Below, in pieces: positions 8,901 through 14,202 of a DNA stretch of 14,272 bases. Numbering within the stretch: position 1 is the stretch's first letter; the number at the start of each line of letters is the position of its first letter. The notes under the pieces are model-generated. The model searched no databases and had not been told where the DNA came from. It saw only the letters and a list, made by a program, of their open reading frames with translations. The stretch spans positions 1 through 14,272 of the forward strand of contig JAZQJI010000010.1 in NCBI GenBank assembly GCA_045541475.1. The letters run 5' to 3'. The stretch is from RGIG3077 sp045541475. Its GTDB lineage: Bacteria; Bacillota; Clostridia; Oscillospirales; Ruminococcaceae. The position numbers and the translations under genes were made by a program.

Positions 8901-9504
8901 GGGAACTTTAGTCTTAACTGATTGTGGACAAATACCAATTGAAGAAATTGAAGTTGGAGATTTAGTGTATTCGGAGAATACTGAAACAGGAGAAAAGGGA
9001 TTAAAAGCAGTAACTCAAGTATTTGTAAATGAAACAGATACACTTGTAACAGTTTCAATTACAGATGAAGAAATCATTACGACGGAAGAACATCCGTTTT
9101 GGGTTGTAGGAAAAGGCTGGGTTGAAGCAGGCGACCTTGAAAGCGGATGTATACTAAGTCTTTCTGATTCAACAACGACAATGGTTATTGATGTGACAAT
9201 AGAACATCTTGACGAACCAATTAAGGTGTACAATTTCGAAGTTCAAGATTGGCATACGTATTATGTATCTGATAAAAATGTTTTGGTACATAATACTTGT
9301 GCTGGTGATTTTGTAAAAAGTCCCAAAAATTCTAAGCAAGTTATTTCATATTTGAAAAAACGAGGCTTTACGGTTGTAAGTCAAAACGGAAGCCATGTTA
9401 AATTAGTTTTGGATTCTAAAACAGTTATTGTGCCTAATCATGGTTCGAAGGATATAGCCATAGGTACTTTAAGGTCAATTATGAAACAAGCAGGTTTGTT
9501 ATAG
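2950..9504 (+). CDS. WapA-like secreted RHS/YD-repeat polymorphic toxin with HINT and HicA toxin tip
   Basis: This 2184-residue protein starts at ATG 2950 (ribosome binding site AAAGGA). Domains in order: signal peptide ~1-29 (…AFEVFA-ND); beta-rich region; DNRLRE-like domain ~307-487, as in WapA-type wall proteins; first RHS/YD repeats ~640-815; two CBM4/9-like jelly-roll regions ~840-1160 (SGGNLETTN…, SNSGFENAA…); main YD-repeat shell ~1160-1810; RHS core signature ~1830-1868 (LRYRSYYYDTETGFYYLQSR, YYDP, FISPDS); two hydrophobic segments ~1900-1965; and a HINT domain ~1981-2117 with Cys1981 (ACFVEGTLVL), TTEEHPFW around His2048 and the end motif VLVHNTC. Residues ~2118-2184 are a HicA-type mRNA interferase, with GSHVK (His2149, the expected catalytic His), VIVPNHG and GTLRSIMKQAG. 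The expected role, by analogy with WapA, is export, display on the wall, HINT self-cleavage and delivery of an RNase into neighbours. The HicB-like gene follows directly. DNA after ~8391 looks AT-richer, as if the tip was acquired. Confidence 0.93.
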   Translation: MKTELIKKSISAILAGIISVQAVAFEVFANDNTNSEALISANTENIQSNSSVAEPFVIGEDVSKRTECTKTFDMSDGTYVVAYYDTAVHYKDANDVWQDIDNTLSTSSVNTYSLNSVSSSVFANTSNDVDVMFSQSSNADTMMNYSGDDFSLSWSLDGAADKSGQIIDNSLDNESEMSLDNISSEIVYEDVFENVDVKYEIYGRNVKESIIVNDNCDSYVYDYTVFVEGVTLSLSDSGDINAVDEDNNIKFTIPAPFMTDADGDISYDVSYSLDTSNASQGVYSFSVIADSEWINDEETVFPVIIDPTIESSISDIDRCGITSGFETQSLNVMQVGCSESGVQFSSFIQFDLPMLTSGAMVVNAELVLTQDDDNNAITNLNNSYVYVRSVENNWQNENMTWERYVSSEFVNTSNAPAVDYSTIKSSSAVPNHKATFDITKAVCDWYNGDANYGLQIYTEELSEGDYAYAQYESSGDTAPTVTITYQNTKGLEDYWSYQLLNCGDYTSVYINEYNGNPVVVTADNATSGMLLPISLGHIYNGSSAGEGFSNMQYSVNHYGYGWKSNAQEAIGFRGNNIVVYQDADGTIHYLEKEDAETVFKDMDGLGLELEYNSDNDVYIMTDVYGIEKTFDNLLLTSIKDSNGNQADIEYTSGNITKITDGAGKEITLTYTNSKVTSISDSDGNSVEYTYSSGLLTNVNYKKNDTTTYTINYTYNSSKRITQISTSDGKSVTFTYTSDSSGKVATVSDGTQTLVFEYSTDNSQTTYYLETTAAVTDKVIAVTDIFDRHGRVESQYSAYLDKSVVFGAADYTYTLSDSGDDHHTANRIATAAANGRETVNLVSGGNLETTNSFTAEYSNITASESAVNVSTDAAYIGNKSLKVSINESVSPTESTAVGGYQSVLLPAGSYTLQAMVKVDGVSGDGGAFVSLRTSQGLLNASSNNNSRWIKSNLSDDINDGWQKLTTTITLDTATTVYVYLGLVDCVGDAYFDCIQLEKGNSPSTFNLISNSGFENAATDSSWTLSAGTRTDEDSIEGHSMKITSTPSQAKTLVYQAYINQEADENGNAIKPTGFSLSGWAKADSVPIKDNRTFRLKAEIYYNDSSKQTVHADFNDYCSDWQYASAAIIPEQTLAIECIVIFCEYYANCNSVYFDNLSLTQNEVTLYEYDDDGNVSSTRSSSGATESYTYDADGNMLTSTDSSGNTTTYTYDENGNVLSAVDSLGISTNYGYNSNGNVTSTIIAGNANSAIPTLFSKTVYTDDGNYISSSIDERGNATSYTYYTDADGEINGQVKSITDPNGNTICYTYYDDGNVKDVFLDLNNNGTCDSGETVNTFEYGDTYTTIAHNSFEYEIKTDSSGNVTEINIGAINLIKYEYVYNLDLSDDLDRMDIIFNAGSVNSSTPEHVTRYIYDDFGQVVKVQEGNTTALADLYEWIYDSNGNIYHYINHETDTITEFEYDVNGNAVRATEYDSDNVNSNVLEVISAYDASSKCTWQSYKYGDDATKVYSYTYDEYDRVQYVNLPNGAKLQNYYDALNRNRVDGIYNGDGTVIAQSRVVTYIEGSNSELGTSDNRATTHLPLTYRLHGASEGSSYVYAYDANGNITSITKDGTEQTKYTYDELNRLVREDNYDANKTYTYSYDAGGNITSVKEYAYTTGELGAVVDTISYGYNYSAWKDRLSSYDGQTITYGATGLPIMYRNMAMVWENGRELGELLTADSKMVYYEYDANGLRTSKTIDGTKTEYVWLGDMLIREQTGTNVTYYLYDENGVAIGFEYNGTPYYYLKNIQGDVLSIVDNSGAIVVNYTYNAWGEIISITGTLADTIGQVNKLRYRSYYYDTETGFYYLQSRYYDPIVKRFISPDSTDYLTENGDFDGFNLYAYCVNNPVNYSDYTGSVVSPANAVGAIIAAVIGAVGGSIIATILADKFGIKKKWKRALFITGVTAVFTASAAVIGYFVGPYVQKLGTSAIQSLKDALIKSACFVEGTLVLTDCGQIPIEEIEVGDLVYSENTETGEKGLKAVTQVFVNETDTLVTVSITDEEIITTEEHPFWVVGKGWVEAGDLESGCILSLSDSTTTMVIDVTIEHLDEPIKVYNFEVQDWHTYYVSDKNVLVHNTCAGDFVKSPKNSKQVISYLKKRGFTVVSQNGSHVKLVLDSKTVIVPNHGSKDIAIGTLRSIMKQAGLL
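7738..8390 (+). repeat. Direct repeat copy 1 (RHS shell, inside the expressed gene)
   Basis: This 653-bp segment matches 9831-10483 base for base with no indels (constant offset 2093). I counted about 23 substitutions by eye, roughly 96% identity, most of them synonymous. It encodes the last YD repeats before the RHS core. Similarity at the DNA level drops sharply after 8390, although the protein remains alike. Confidence 0.9.
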
Positions 9505-9515
9505 TGGAGGATAGA

Positions 9516-9806
9516 ATGATAATTTCATATTATGCAGTATTTCAATATGATGATGATGGTATATGTATATCGTTTCCAGACATACCTAGTTGTTTGTCAT
9601 GTGCATATGATAAGCAAGGTGCTGAAATGATGGCAACTGAAGCATTAGAATTAGCGCTGCACGGTGTTGCTGTAGAACAATTGCCTATATCTTCATCCAA
9701 AGATTCTATCCATCTTAGCAAAAACCAAAGAATTAAATTAATCACTGTTGATTTGGACGTAACGGACGGAGCCCTGTTTTGTTCACGCGTTATAGACTAT
9801 GATTAA
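9516..9806 (+). CDS. hicB: HicB-like antitoxin, probable immunity protein for the RHS-HicA tip
   Basis: This 96-residue protein has the HicB N-terminal fold (partial RNase H-like): MIISYYAVFQYDDDGICISF, then PDIPSCLS, an EALELALHG helix, LPISSSKD and a final IKLITVDLDV strand. I chose ATG 9516, with GGAGG at 9506-9510, over the GTG at 9504 because HicB proteins normally begin just before this first strand. The gene begins 11 bases after the RHS stop, so the two are translated together. It would bind HicA and block its RNase activity in the producing cell. It ends soon after the core fold (VTDGALFCSRVIDYD), with no visible ribbon-helix-helix or helix-turn-helix DNA-binding domain. That fits an immunity role rather than self-repression of a stand-alone toxin-antitoxin operon. 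Confidence 0.85.
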   Translation: MIISYYAVFQYDDDGICISFPDIPSCLSCAYDKQGAEMMATEALELALHGVAVEQLPISSSKDSIHLSKNQRIKLITVDLDVTDGALFCSRVIDYD

Positions 9807-9821
9807 TTCTAAGTGGAATGA

Positions 9822-11141
9822 TTTTGCAAGTACGATGCAAACGGCAACATAACATCAATCACCAAGGACGGAACAGATCAAACCAAGTACACATACGATG
9901 AACTCAACCGCCTTGTGCGAGAAGACAACTACGACGCAAACAAGACCTACACATATAGTTACGACGCAGGCGGAAACATAACCTCGGTTAAGGAATACGC
10001 CTACACCACGGGTGAGCTTGGAGCTGTTGTTGATACAATAAGCTACGGCTACAATTATTCTGCTTGGAAGGACCGTTTATCAAGCTATGACGGGCAGACC
10101 ATAACCTACGGTGCTACGGGCTTGCCGATTATGTATCGCAACATGGTAATGGTTTGGGAAAACGGCAGAGAGCTTGGCGAATTGCTTACCGCCGACTCAA
10201 AAATGGTTTATTATGAGTACGATGCAAACGGCCTGCGCACAAGCAAAACAATTGACGGCACCAAGACAGAATATGTATGGCTTGGCGATATGCTGATTAG
10301 AGAGCAGACGGGCACAAACGTAACCTACTACCTTTATGACGAAAACGGCGCGGCAATTGGCTTTGAGTACAACGGAACACCGTACTACTACCTGAAAAAC
10401 GTTCAGGGTGACGTGCTTTCAATTGTTGACAACAGCGGCGCAATTGTGGTAAATTATACTTACAATGCATGGGGCGAGATAATTAGCACAACGGGCACGC
10501 TTGCAAGTACAATTGGTGCAATTAATAAGCTGAGATATCGTTCTTACTACTACGACACTGAAACTGGATTTTACTATCTCCAGAGCAGATATTACGACCC
10601 TGTTGTTAAGAGATTTATCAGCCCTGATAGCACGGATTACCTTACAGCTAACGGCACATTTGATGGGTATAACCTTTATGCTTATTGCCTGAACAATCCG
10701 ATGATATATAGTGACCCTAGTGGTTATGTAACAGCTTCGGTTTCTAATATATCTGGAGATAGGTATAAGCTGACTGTAGAACTATCTGATACTGATGTTA
10801 GAAAAATTAAATATGGAATATCGGTGTATAATGCGGTTTATTGTGCCATATCTACTGCGTTGGCTAATTTTACAGCATTTGAATCGCTCGGACTAACGGT
10901 AGCTGCTTCAAGATTAGCAAATGGAATTATGACATTTACAACCTCTCTTACAAAGGCCGTTATTAATCTCTATGATCATGGTAAAGGCGCTAAAATTTCA
11001 ATTAATTTTAATTGCGGATGCATAACAACATATGTATTAACTTTTAAACGAGTATTTTTTATTTACAAACCAGTTCGCAAGCAAATAAAAATACCATATT
11101 TTTATCTTTCTGGTTTGCCTAGAATCACATGGAATAGGTGA
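9822..11141 (+). pseudogene. Orphan RHS core with an alternative C-terminal tip (stored toxin cassette)
   Basis: The frame is open from 9822 (in-frame TGA at 9819-9821) to TGA at 11139-11141. RHS sequence begins at 9831 (YDANGNITSITKDGT). No ATG with a ribosome binding site lies at the start; the first possible start is a GTG at 9915 inside a YD repeat, so independent translation is doubtful. It has no signal peptide. The sequence runs through the RHS core signature (RYRSYYYDTETGFYYLQSR, FISPDS, NLYAYCLNNPM, DPSGYV). It then changes to a ~135-residue tail I do not recognise, with a strand-rich start (DRYKLTVELSD), hydrophobic helices (AVYCAISTALANF, LGLTVAASRLANGIM) and a basic, aromatic end containing YDHGKGAKISI. 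There is no HINT domain. It is best read as a displaced or silent tip from the same RHS family. A membrane-active toxin is a guess from the hydrophobicity. Confidence 0.75.
9831..10483 (+). repeat. Direct repeat copy 2 (orphan RHS cassette)
   Basis: This is the partner of 7738-8390, with no indels and about 23 mismatches. Amino-acid changes are few: E to D in GTEQTK, A to V in NMAMVWE, V to A in ENGVAIG and I to V in KNIQGD. Codon positions line up with those of the expressed gene, so recombination between the copies keeps the reading frame. Confidence 0.9.
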
Positions 11142-11147
11142 TGGGAT

Positions 11148-11321
11148 ATGAATGTAATTGATATTATTACTTTGATTATGCTGACGTTTGGGATGGTGAA
11201 TAGTATTCATGATTTGATTACAAAAAAAGATTCCTTAGCAAAGTCGGAAAAGATAATGCTTGTTTTTTTTGTAGTGCTCTACTTTTTGATTGTAATTATT
11301 AATATTTTTTTACATTTATAG
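11148..11321 (+). CDS. 57-residue two-helix membrane protein, candidate immunity protein for the orphan tip
   Basis: ATG 11148 to TAG 11319-11321. The product begins MNVIDIITLIMLTFGMVNSI, has a charged middle (HDLITKKDSLAKSEK) and ends with a second hydrophobic helix (MLVFFVVLYFLIVIINIF). It starts 6 bases after the orphan RHS stop, with AGGTG (11135-11139) 8 bases upstream, the usual toxin-then-immunity arrangement. Small two-helix membrane proteins are common immunity partners of membrane-acting toxins. I recognise no family. The role is inferred from position and topology. Confidence 0.6.
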   Translation: MNVIDIITLIMLTFGMVNSIHDLITKKDSLAKSEKIMLVFFVVLYFLIVIINIFLHL

Positions 11322-11331
11322 TACTAACGTT

Positions 11332-11355
11332 CCCGCAACCCTTAGCGGTTGCGGG
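11332..11355. terminator. GC-rich hairpin, likely end of the orphan cassette transcript
   Basis: CCCGCAACC (11332-11340) pairs perfectly with GGTTGCGGG (11347-11355) around a 6-base loop. It begins 11 bases after the stop of the small membrane protein. It lacks a T run, so a classic rho-independent mechanism is uncertain. Confidence 0.5.
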
Positions 11356-11360
11356 GTAGC

Positions 11361-11393
11361 CCCCAAGCACAGCCTGACAGGCTGTGCTTGGGG
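11361..11393. repeat. Perfect 15-bp inverted repeat with a 3-base loop
   Basis: CCCCAAGCACAGCCT (11361-11375) pairs with AGGCTGTGCTTGGGG (11379-11393) around GAC. It sits 5 bases after the preceding hairpin, in otherwise AT-rich DNA, and has no T run after it. It could be a transcript-end or stability structure, or a palindromic repeat element. Confidence 0.7.
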
Positions 11394-11442
11394 CGCAAGG
11401 CGCAATTGTGGCAAGCAAAACGCACAAACAATCGTTGTCTGC

Positions 11443-11539
11443 TTTGTGCAAAACAGAGAAAAAATAGAAAATTTAAAAATTTTTGTGCCGTTTTTGTATT
11501 TTCGATTTAATTATATAATAGAAGGAGAAAACACAACGG
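11443..11539 (+). promoter_or_regulatory. Promoter/leader block B, upstream of the LRR/dockerin gene
   Basis: TTTGTGCAAAA (11443-11453), an A/T-rich stretch with AGAAAATTT, and a consensus -10 TATAAT (11514-11519) are followed by AGAAGG and AACGG. A weak -35-like TTTTTG lies at 11491-11496, 17 bases before the -10. It corresponds element by element to 1885-1980. The remaining gap 11394-11442 includes a modest hairpin (GCACAAA at 11422-11428 with TTTGTGC). Confidence 0.6.
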
Positions 11540-11556
11540 TTTATTTAACATAATTT

Positions 11557-11575
11557 TACCACTTGGGAGGTGGTA
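11557..11575 (+). promoter_or_regulatory. Leader hairpin carrying an upstream ribosome binding site
   Basis: TACCAC (11557-11562) pairs with GTGGTA (11570-11575), placing most of the GGGAGG ribosome binding site in the loop (TTGGGAG). An in-frame ATG (11579) follows, 18 codons before the real start at 11633. It may gate an upstream, in-frame translation start. Confidence 0.35.
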
Positions 11576-11632
11576 CCAATGTGGCAAAAACAAACACAGA
11601 ATTTAAACGCAAATTTTAAAGGAGGTATTTTT

Positions 11633-13573
11633 ATGAAAAACACATTTAAAAAGGTATTTGCAGTTTTGTCTGCAACAGCAATGCTCGGCGTTGCACTGCC
11701 GGCAGGCGCTTTAACAGCGGTTGCAGAAACTGAATATAACTCTGAACTGGAATATTCATATATTGCTGAAAGTAGCACACTTTATGTTTCCGGCAACGGC
11801 GTAATCGATAGAGCTTTCGGCAGCAATGTGTACGGTGCTAAGGGTGCTAAAAAAGTCGTAATCAGCGGAAATATTACCGATATTGGTGATAACGCATTTG
11901 CGCAATTAAGCAATGTTACAAAAGTAACTATAACAGCCCCGATTTCTTCTATCGGAAATATGGCATTTTCTAATTGCACGTCACTTACATCATTTGAAAT
12001 CCCAAGCACTGTAACATCAATCGGTGATACTGCTTTCTTGAACTGTAATTCGCTAACAGAAATGAATATTCCTGCAAGTGTAACGGTAATCGGAGATTCA
12101 CCATTTGCCTCTTGCGATGCTCTTGATACTATTACAATTGATGAAGATAACACAGAATTCAAATTGGTTGACGGATTCTTATACGAAGCCGATATGACAA
12201 GAATAATTTCTTGCCCTATGGATTATTCGGGTACATATTCGATTCCTGATACTGTAACCGAAATTGGTGGTTATGCATTTTTCTATGTTTCAGATTTAAC
12301 TGATATCACAATTCCGAATACAGTAACCACAATTGGCAATAGTGCATTTTGTGGGTGCACATCACTTGTTGATGTTACACTTCCGTCAGCACTGACCGTC
12401 ATTAGCAATTCCTTGTTTGCAAGCTGCACTGCACTCGAAAATATCGATATGCCCGAAAACTTGGTGTCAATTGGAAATACTGCATTTTCGCGTACAGCCA
12501 TTTCTGCGATTGATATTCCTGTAACTGTTACAAGTATTGGAAATTTTGCATTTGACGGTTGTTCAAATCTTGAAGCAATTGAAATACCCGGCGGCGTTGA
12601 AACAATCTCTAAGGGCACTTTTAGGTATTGTTCATCATTAACATCTGTTACCCTTAACGATGGGCTTGAAATCATAGGAGAAAGTGCTTTCGACAGTTGC
12701 CGTTTTACTACTATTGATTTGCCCGAAACTCTGGAAATCATTGAACAGTATGCATTTTTGGGGTGTATAAATCTCGAATCTGTTCAAACCCCTGATTCTT
12801 TAACACAAATCGGTTACGGTGCATTCGGTGTGTGTAATTCACTTGCTGAATTCAATATTTCTGCAGGATTGACTACAATTGGGGATTATATTTTTTCGCA
12901 GTGCTCCAGCTTGGAAGCTATAAATGTTGATGTTGAAAATGAATATTTCGCATCATCAGAGGGCGTTTTGTTCGACAAAACTATGCAAAAGCTTATTGCT
13001 TTCCCTTGTGCACGCACCGGCGCGTATGAGATTCCCGATTCTGTGACTGAAATTGGATATGTTGCTTTCGAGAATTCTCAATTGACTTCAATTGATATTC
13101 CTGACACTGTTATTACTATCAATAGTGCTGCGTTTGGCAATTGTACTCAACTTACTTCTGTTGTACTTCCCTCAAATCTTGTGTCAATTGCGAGTGAAAC
13201 ATTCAAATACTGCACAGCGCTTGAATCTGTTACAATTTCCTCGAATGTTGAAGAAATCGCAAGCAATGCATTCACTGGATGTAATTCTCTCACAATCTAC
13301 GGCGAATCAGGTTCATATGCAGAAACTTATGCCGCTGAAAAATCGATTGCTTTTTGCAGCATGAATGATAATATCTTACTTGCCGACGCAAACGGTGACG
13401 GTGCTGTAAATGCATTGGACGCCACGCTTGTTGCAAGATATGCGGTTGGAACTTATACGCTGAGCGACAGTGCATTAACATCTTGTGATGTTAATGCAGA
13501 TGGCAGAATAAACGCCATGGACGCAACCATGATTGCACGCTACGCAGTTGGTGAAATTGAAAGCTTTGAGTAA
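11633..13573 (+). CDS. Secreted BspA-type LRR_5 protein with C-terminal type I dockerin
   Basis: This 646-residue protein starts at ATG 11633, with AAAGGAGG (11618-11625) 7 bases upstream. That is preferred to the in-frame ATG 11579 and GTG 11570 because the signal peptide (MKNTFKKVFAVLSATAML…TAVAE) begins here. Residues ~40-560 are many BspA/Treponema-type leucine-rich repeats of ~23 residues (LTSFEIPSTVTSIGDTAFLN and variants), interrupted by short inserts such as VDGFLYEADMTRIISCP and EGVLFDKTMQKLIAFPC that are normal for the family. Residues ~582-646 are a dockerin with calcium loops DANGDGAVNALD and DVNADGRINAMD. Such proteins usually bind host or substrate surfaces. The dockerin should attach it to a scaffoldin. 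No enzyme domain is seen. The upstream block matches that of the dockerin gene at 2073, and a terminator follows. Confidence 0.93.
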   Translation: MKNTFKKVFAVLSATAMLGVALPAGALTAVAETEYNSELEYSYIAESSTLYVSGNGVIDRAFGSNVYGAKGAKKVVISGNITDIGDNAFAQLSNVTKVTITAPISSIGNMAFSNCTSLTSFEIPSTVTSIGDTAFLNCNSLTEMNIPASVTVIGDSPFASCDALDTITIDEDNTEFKLVDGFLYEADMTRIISCPMDYSGTYSIPDTVTEIGGYAFFYVSDLTDITIPNTVTTIGNSAFCGCTSLVDVTLPSALTVISNSLFASCTALENIDMPENLVSIGNTAFSRTAISAIDIPVTVTSIGNFAFDGCSNLEAIEIPGGVETISKGTFRYCSSLTSVTLNDGLEIIGESAFDSCRFTTIDLPETLEIIEQYAFLGCINLESVQTPDSLTQIGYGAFGVCNSLAEFNISAGLTTIGDYIFSQCSSLEAINVDVENEYFASSEGVLFDKTMQKLIAFPCARTGAYEIPDSVTEIGYVAFENSQLTSIDIPDTVITINSAAFGNCTQLTSVVLPSNLVSIASETFKYCTALESVTISSNVEEIASNAFTGCNSLTIYGESGSYAETYAAEKSIAFCSMNDNILLADANGDGAVNALDATLVARYAVGTYTLSDSALTSCDVNADGRINAMDATMIARYAVGEIESFE

Positions 13574-13604
13574 AGTTAATTAATAAAAATAGCAAACGCT
13601 AATT

Positions 13605-13642
13605 AAGGCGTTGGAGAAAATCACTCTCCAACGCCTTTTTTT
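13605..13642 (+). terminator. Rho-independent terminator after the LRR/dockerin gene
   Basis: AAGGCGTTGGAGA (13605-13617) pairs perfectly with TCTCCAACGCCTT (13625-13637) around a 7-base loop, followed by a T run to 13642. On the minus strand the stem is followed by TTAATTAG, so it may weakly terminate the convergent spore-protein gene as well. Confidence 0.93.
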
Positions 13643-13708
13643 GCGTGCATTGCGGCACGGATTTTGCTGATGATGCAAATATATTTAGTTGTCAAAAAGT
13701 ATCAGACA

Positions 13709-13957
13709 TCACACTGCCAAGGCAACGGCGTATGTAATTTCAATACAGTGACCTTTTTCGCGTCGTGCATTGCGGGTGAATATCCATTGGTGTTCGGGTG
13801 TCATTATGTTAACCATCTGACCGCCGATAGAGCCTGCTTCTCTGGAAGTGAGGTCGCCGTTGTAACCCTGTTTGAGAGTAACGCCAACTTCGCTTGCAGA
13901 TTCCATTTTAAAACGCTCGAGAGCTTCCTTGCCCTTCTGAGTAAATTGTCCCTTCAT
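13709..13957 (-). CDS. Small acid-soluble spore protein, alpha/beta type
   Basis: This 82-residue protein on the minus strand has an AAGGAG ribosome binding site (complement of 13966-13971), 8 bases before the ATG. The sequence runs KGKEALERFKMESASEVGVT, then GYNGDLTSREAGSIGGQMVN. The SASP alpha/beta family signature is the acidic helix with the E-(V/L)-G-V germination-protease region, then LTSRE-G-IGGQMV. These proteins coat and protect DNA in the dormant spore and are made in the forespore under sigma-G. I could not identify a convincing sigma-G promoter. The C-terminal ~28 residues (TPEHQWIFTRNARREKGHCI…) extend beyond where such proteins usually end and are unusual. It faces the LRR gene convergently and is unrelated to the RHS locus. 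Confidence 0.85.
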   Translation of the reverse strand: MKGQFTQKGKEALERFKMESASEVGVTLKQGYNGDLTSREAGSIGGQMVNIMTPEHQWIFTRNARREKGHCIEITYAVALAV

Positions 13958-14132
13958 TTCGGTTTCTCCTTAGTTATTTTATTTGCCGTCGCAATAGTAT
14001 TGTTTACATTCAAAAAATAAATATTAAAGAAAAGTTTTTCCATTGATTTTGTCAAATCGCAACAACTTTTATTATCGTTTGCAAAACTATAATTCAACGC
14101 TTGTTTTTAATACTGATACAAAATCCTCCCCC

Positions 14133-14161
14133 TTGAAAAAGATTTGGCTTTGTGGTAAGAT
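14133..14161 (+). promoter_or_regulatory. Sigma-A-type promoter for the right-edge sigma gene
   Basis: TTGAAA (14133-14138), a 17-base spacer and TAAGAT (14156-14161) make a good housekeeping promoter. It lies 41 bases before the ATG at 14203. The rest of 13958-14132 is AT-rich, with no gene that I can support. Confidence 0.6.
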
Positions 14162-14202
14162 AATTCTAACAATGATTTTTTGCAAAAAGTGTGGTGAAAA
14201 AG

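Noticed and set aside
8884..9300. HINT domain as a true self-splicing intein
   Set aside because: It sits between an RHS core with hydrophobic segments and a toxin tip, not inside a conserved host protein. This is the known pretoxin-HINT arrangement, where cleavage is expected rather than splicing.
9504..9515. GTG at 9504 as start of the HicB-like gene
   Set aside because: It overlaps the RHS stop and adds only MEDR. ATG 9516 has GGAGG 5 bases upstream and fits the family N terminus.
9915..9917. GTG 9915 as a real start for the orphan RHS frame
   Set aside because: It falls inside a YD repeat and has no ribosome binding site. The homologous frame continues upstream to 9831, so this is a truncated cassette rather than a gene starting here.
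11782..12741. Long minus-strand frames (126 and 152 residues) opposite the LRR gene
   Set aside because: They mirror the repeat codons of the LRR protein and have no start signals. They are antisense shadows.
11750..13330. CRISPR-like periodicity
   Set aside because: The ~69-bp periodicity is coding: each unit is a ~23-residue LRR_5 repeat, and the DNA repeats are degenerate.
13664..14020. 118-residue plus-strand open frame opposite the spore protein
   Set aside because: It lies over the minus-strand SASP frame, which has a clear family signature and a well-placed AAGGAG. The plus-strand product has no ribosome binding site or recognisable domain.
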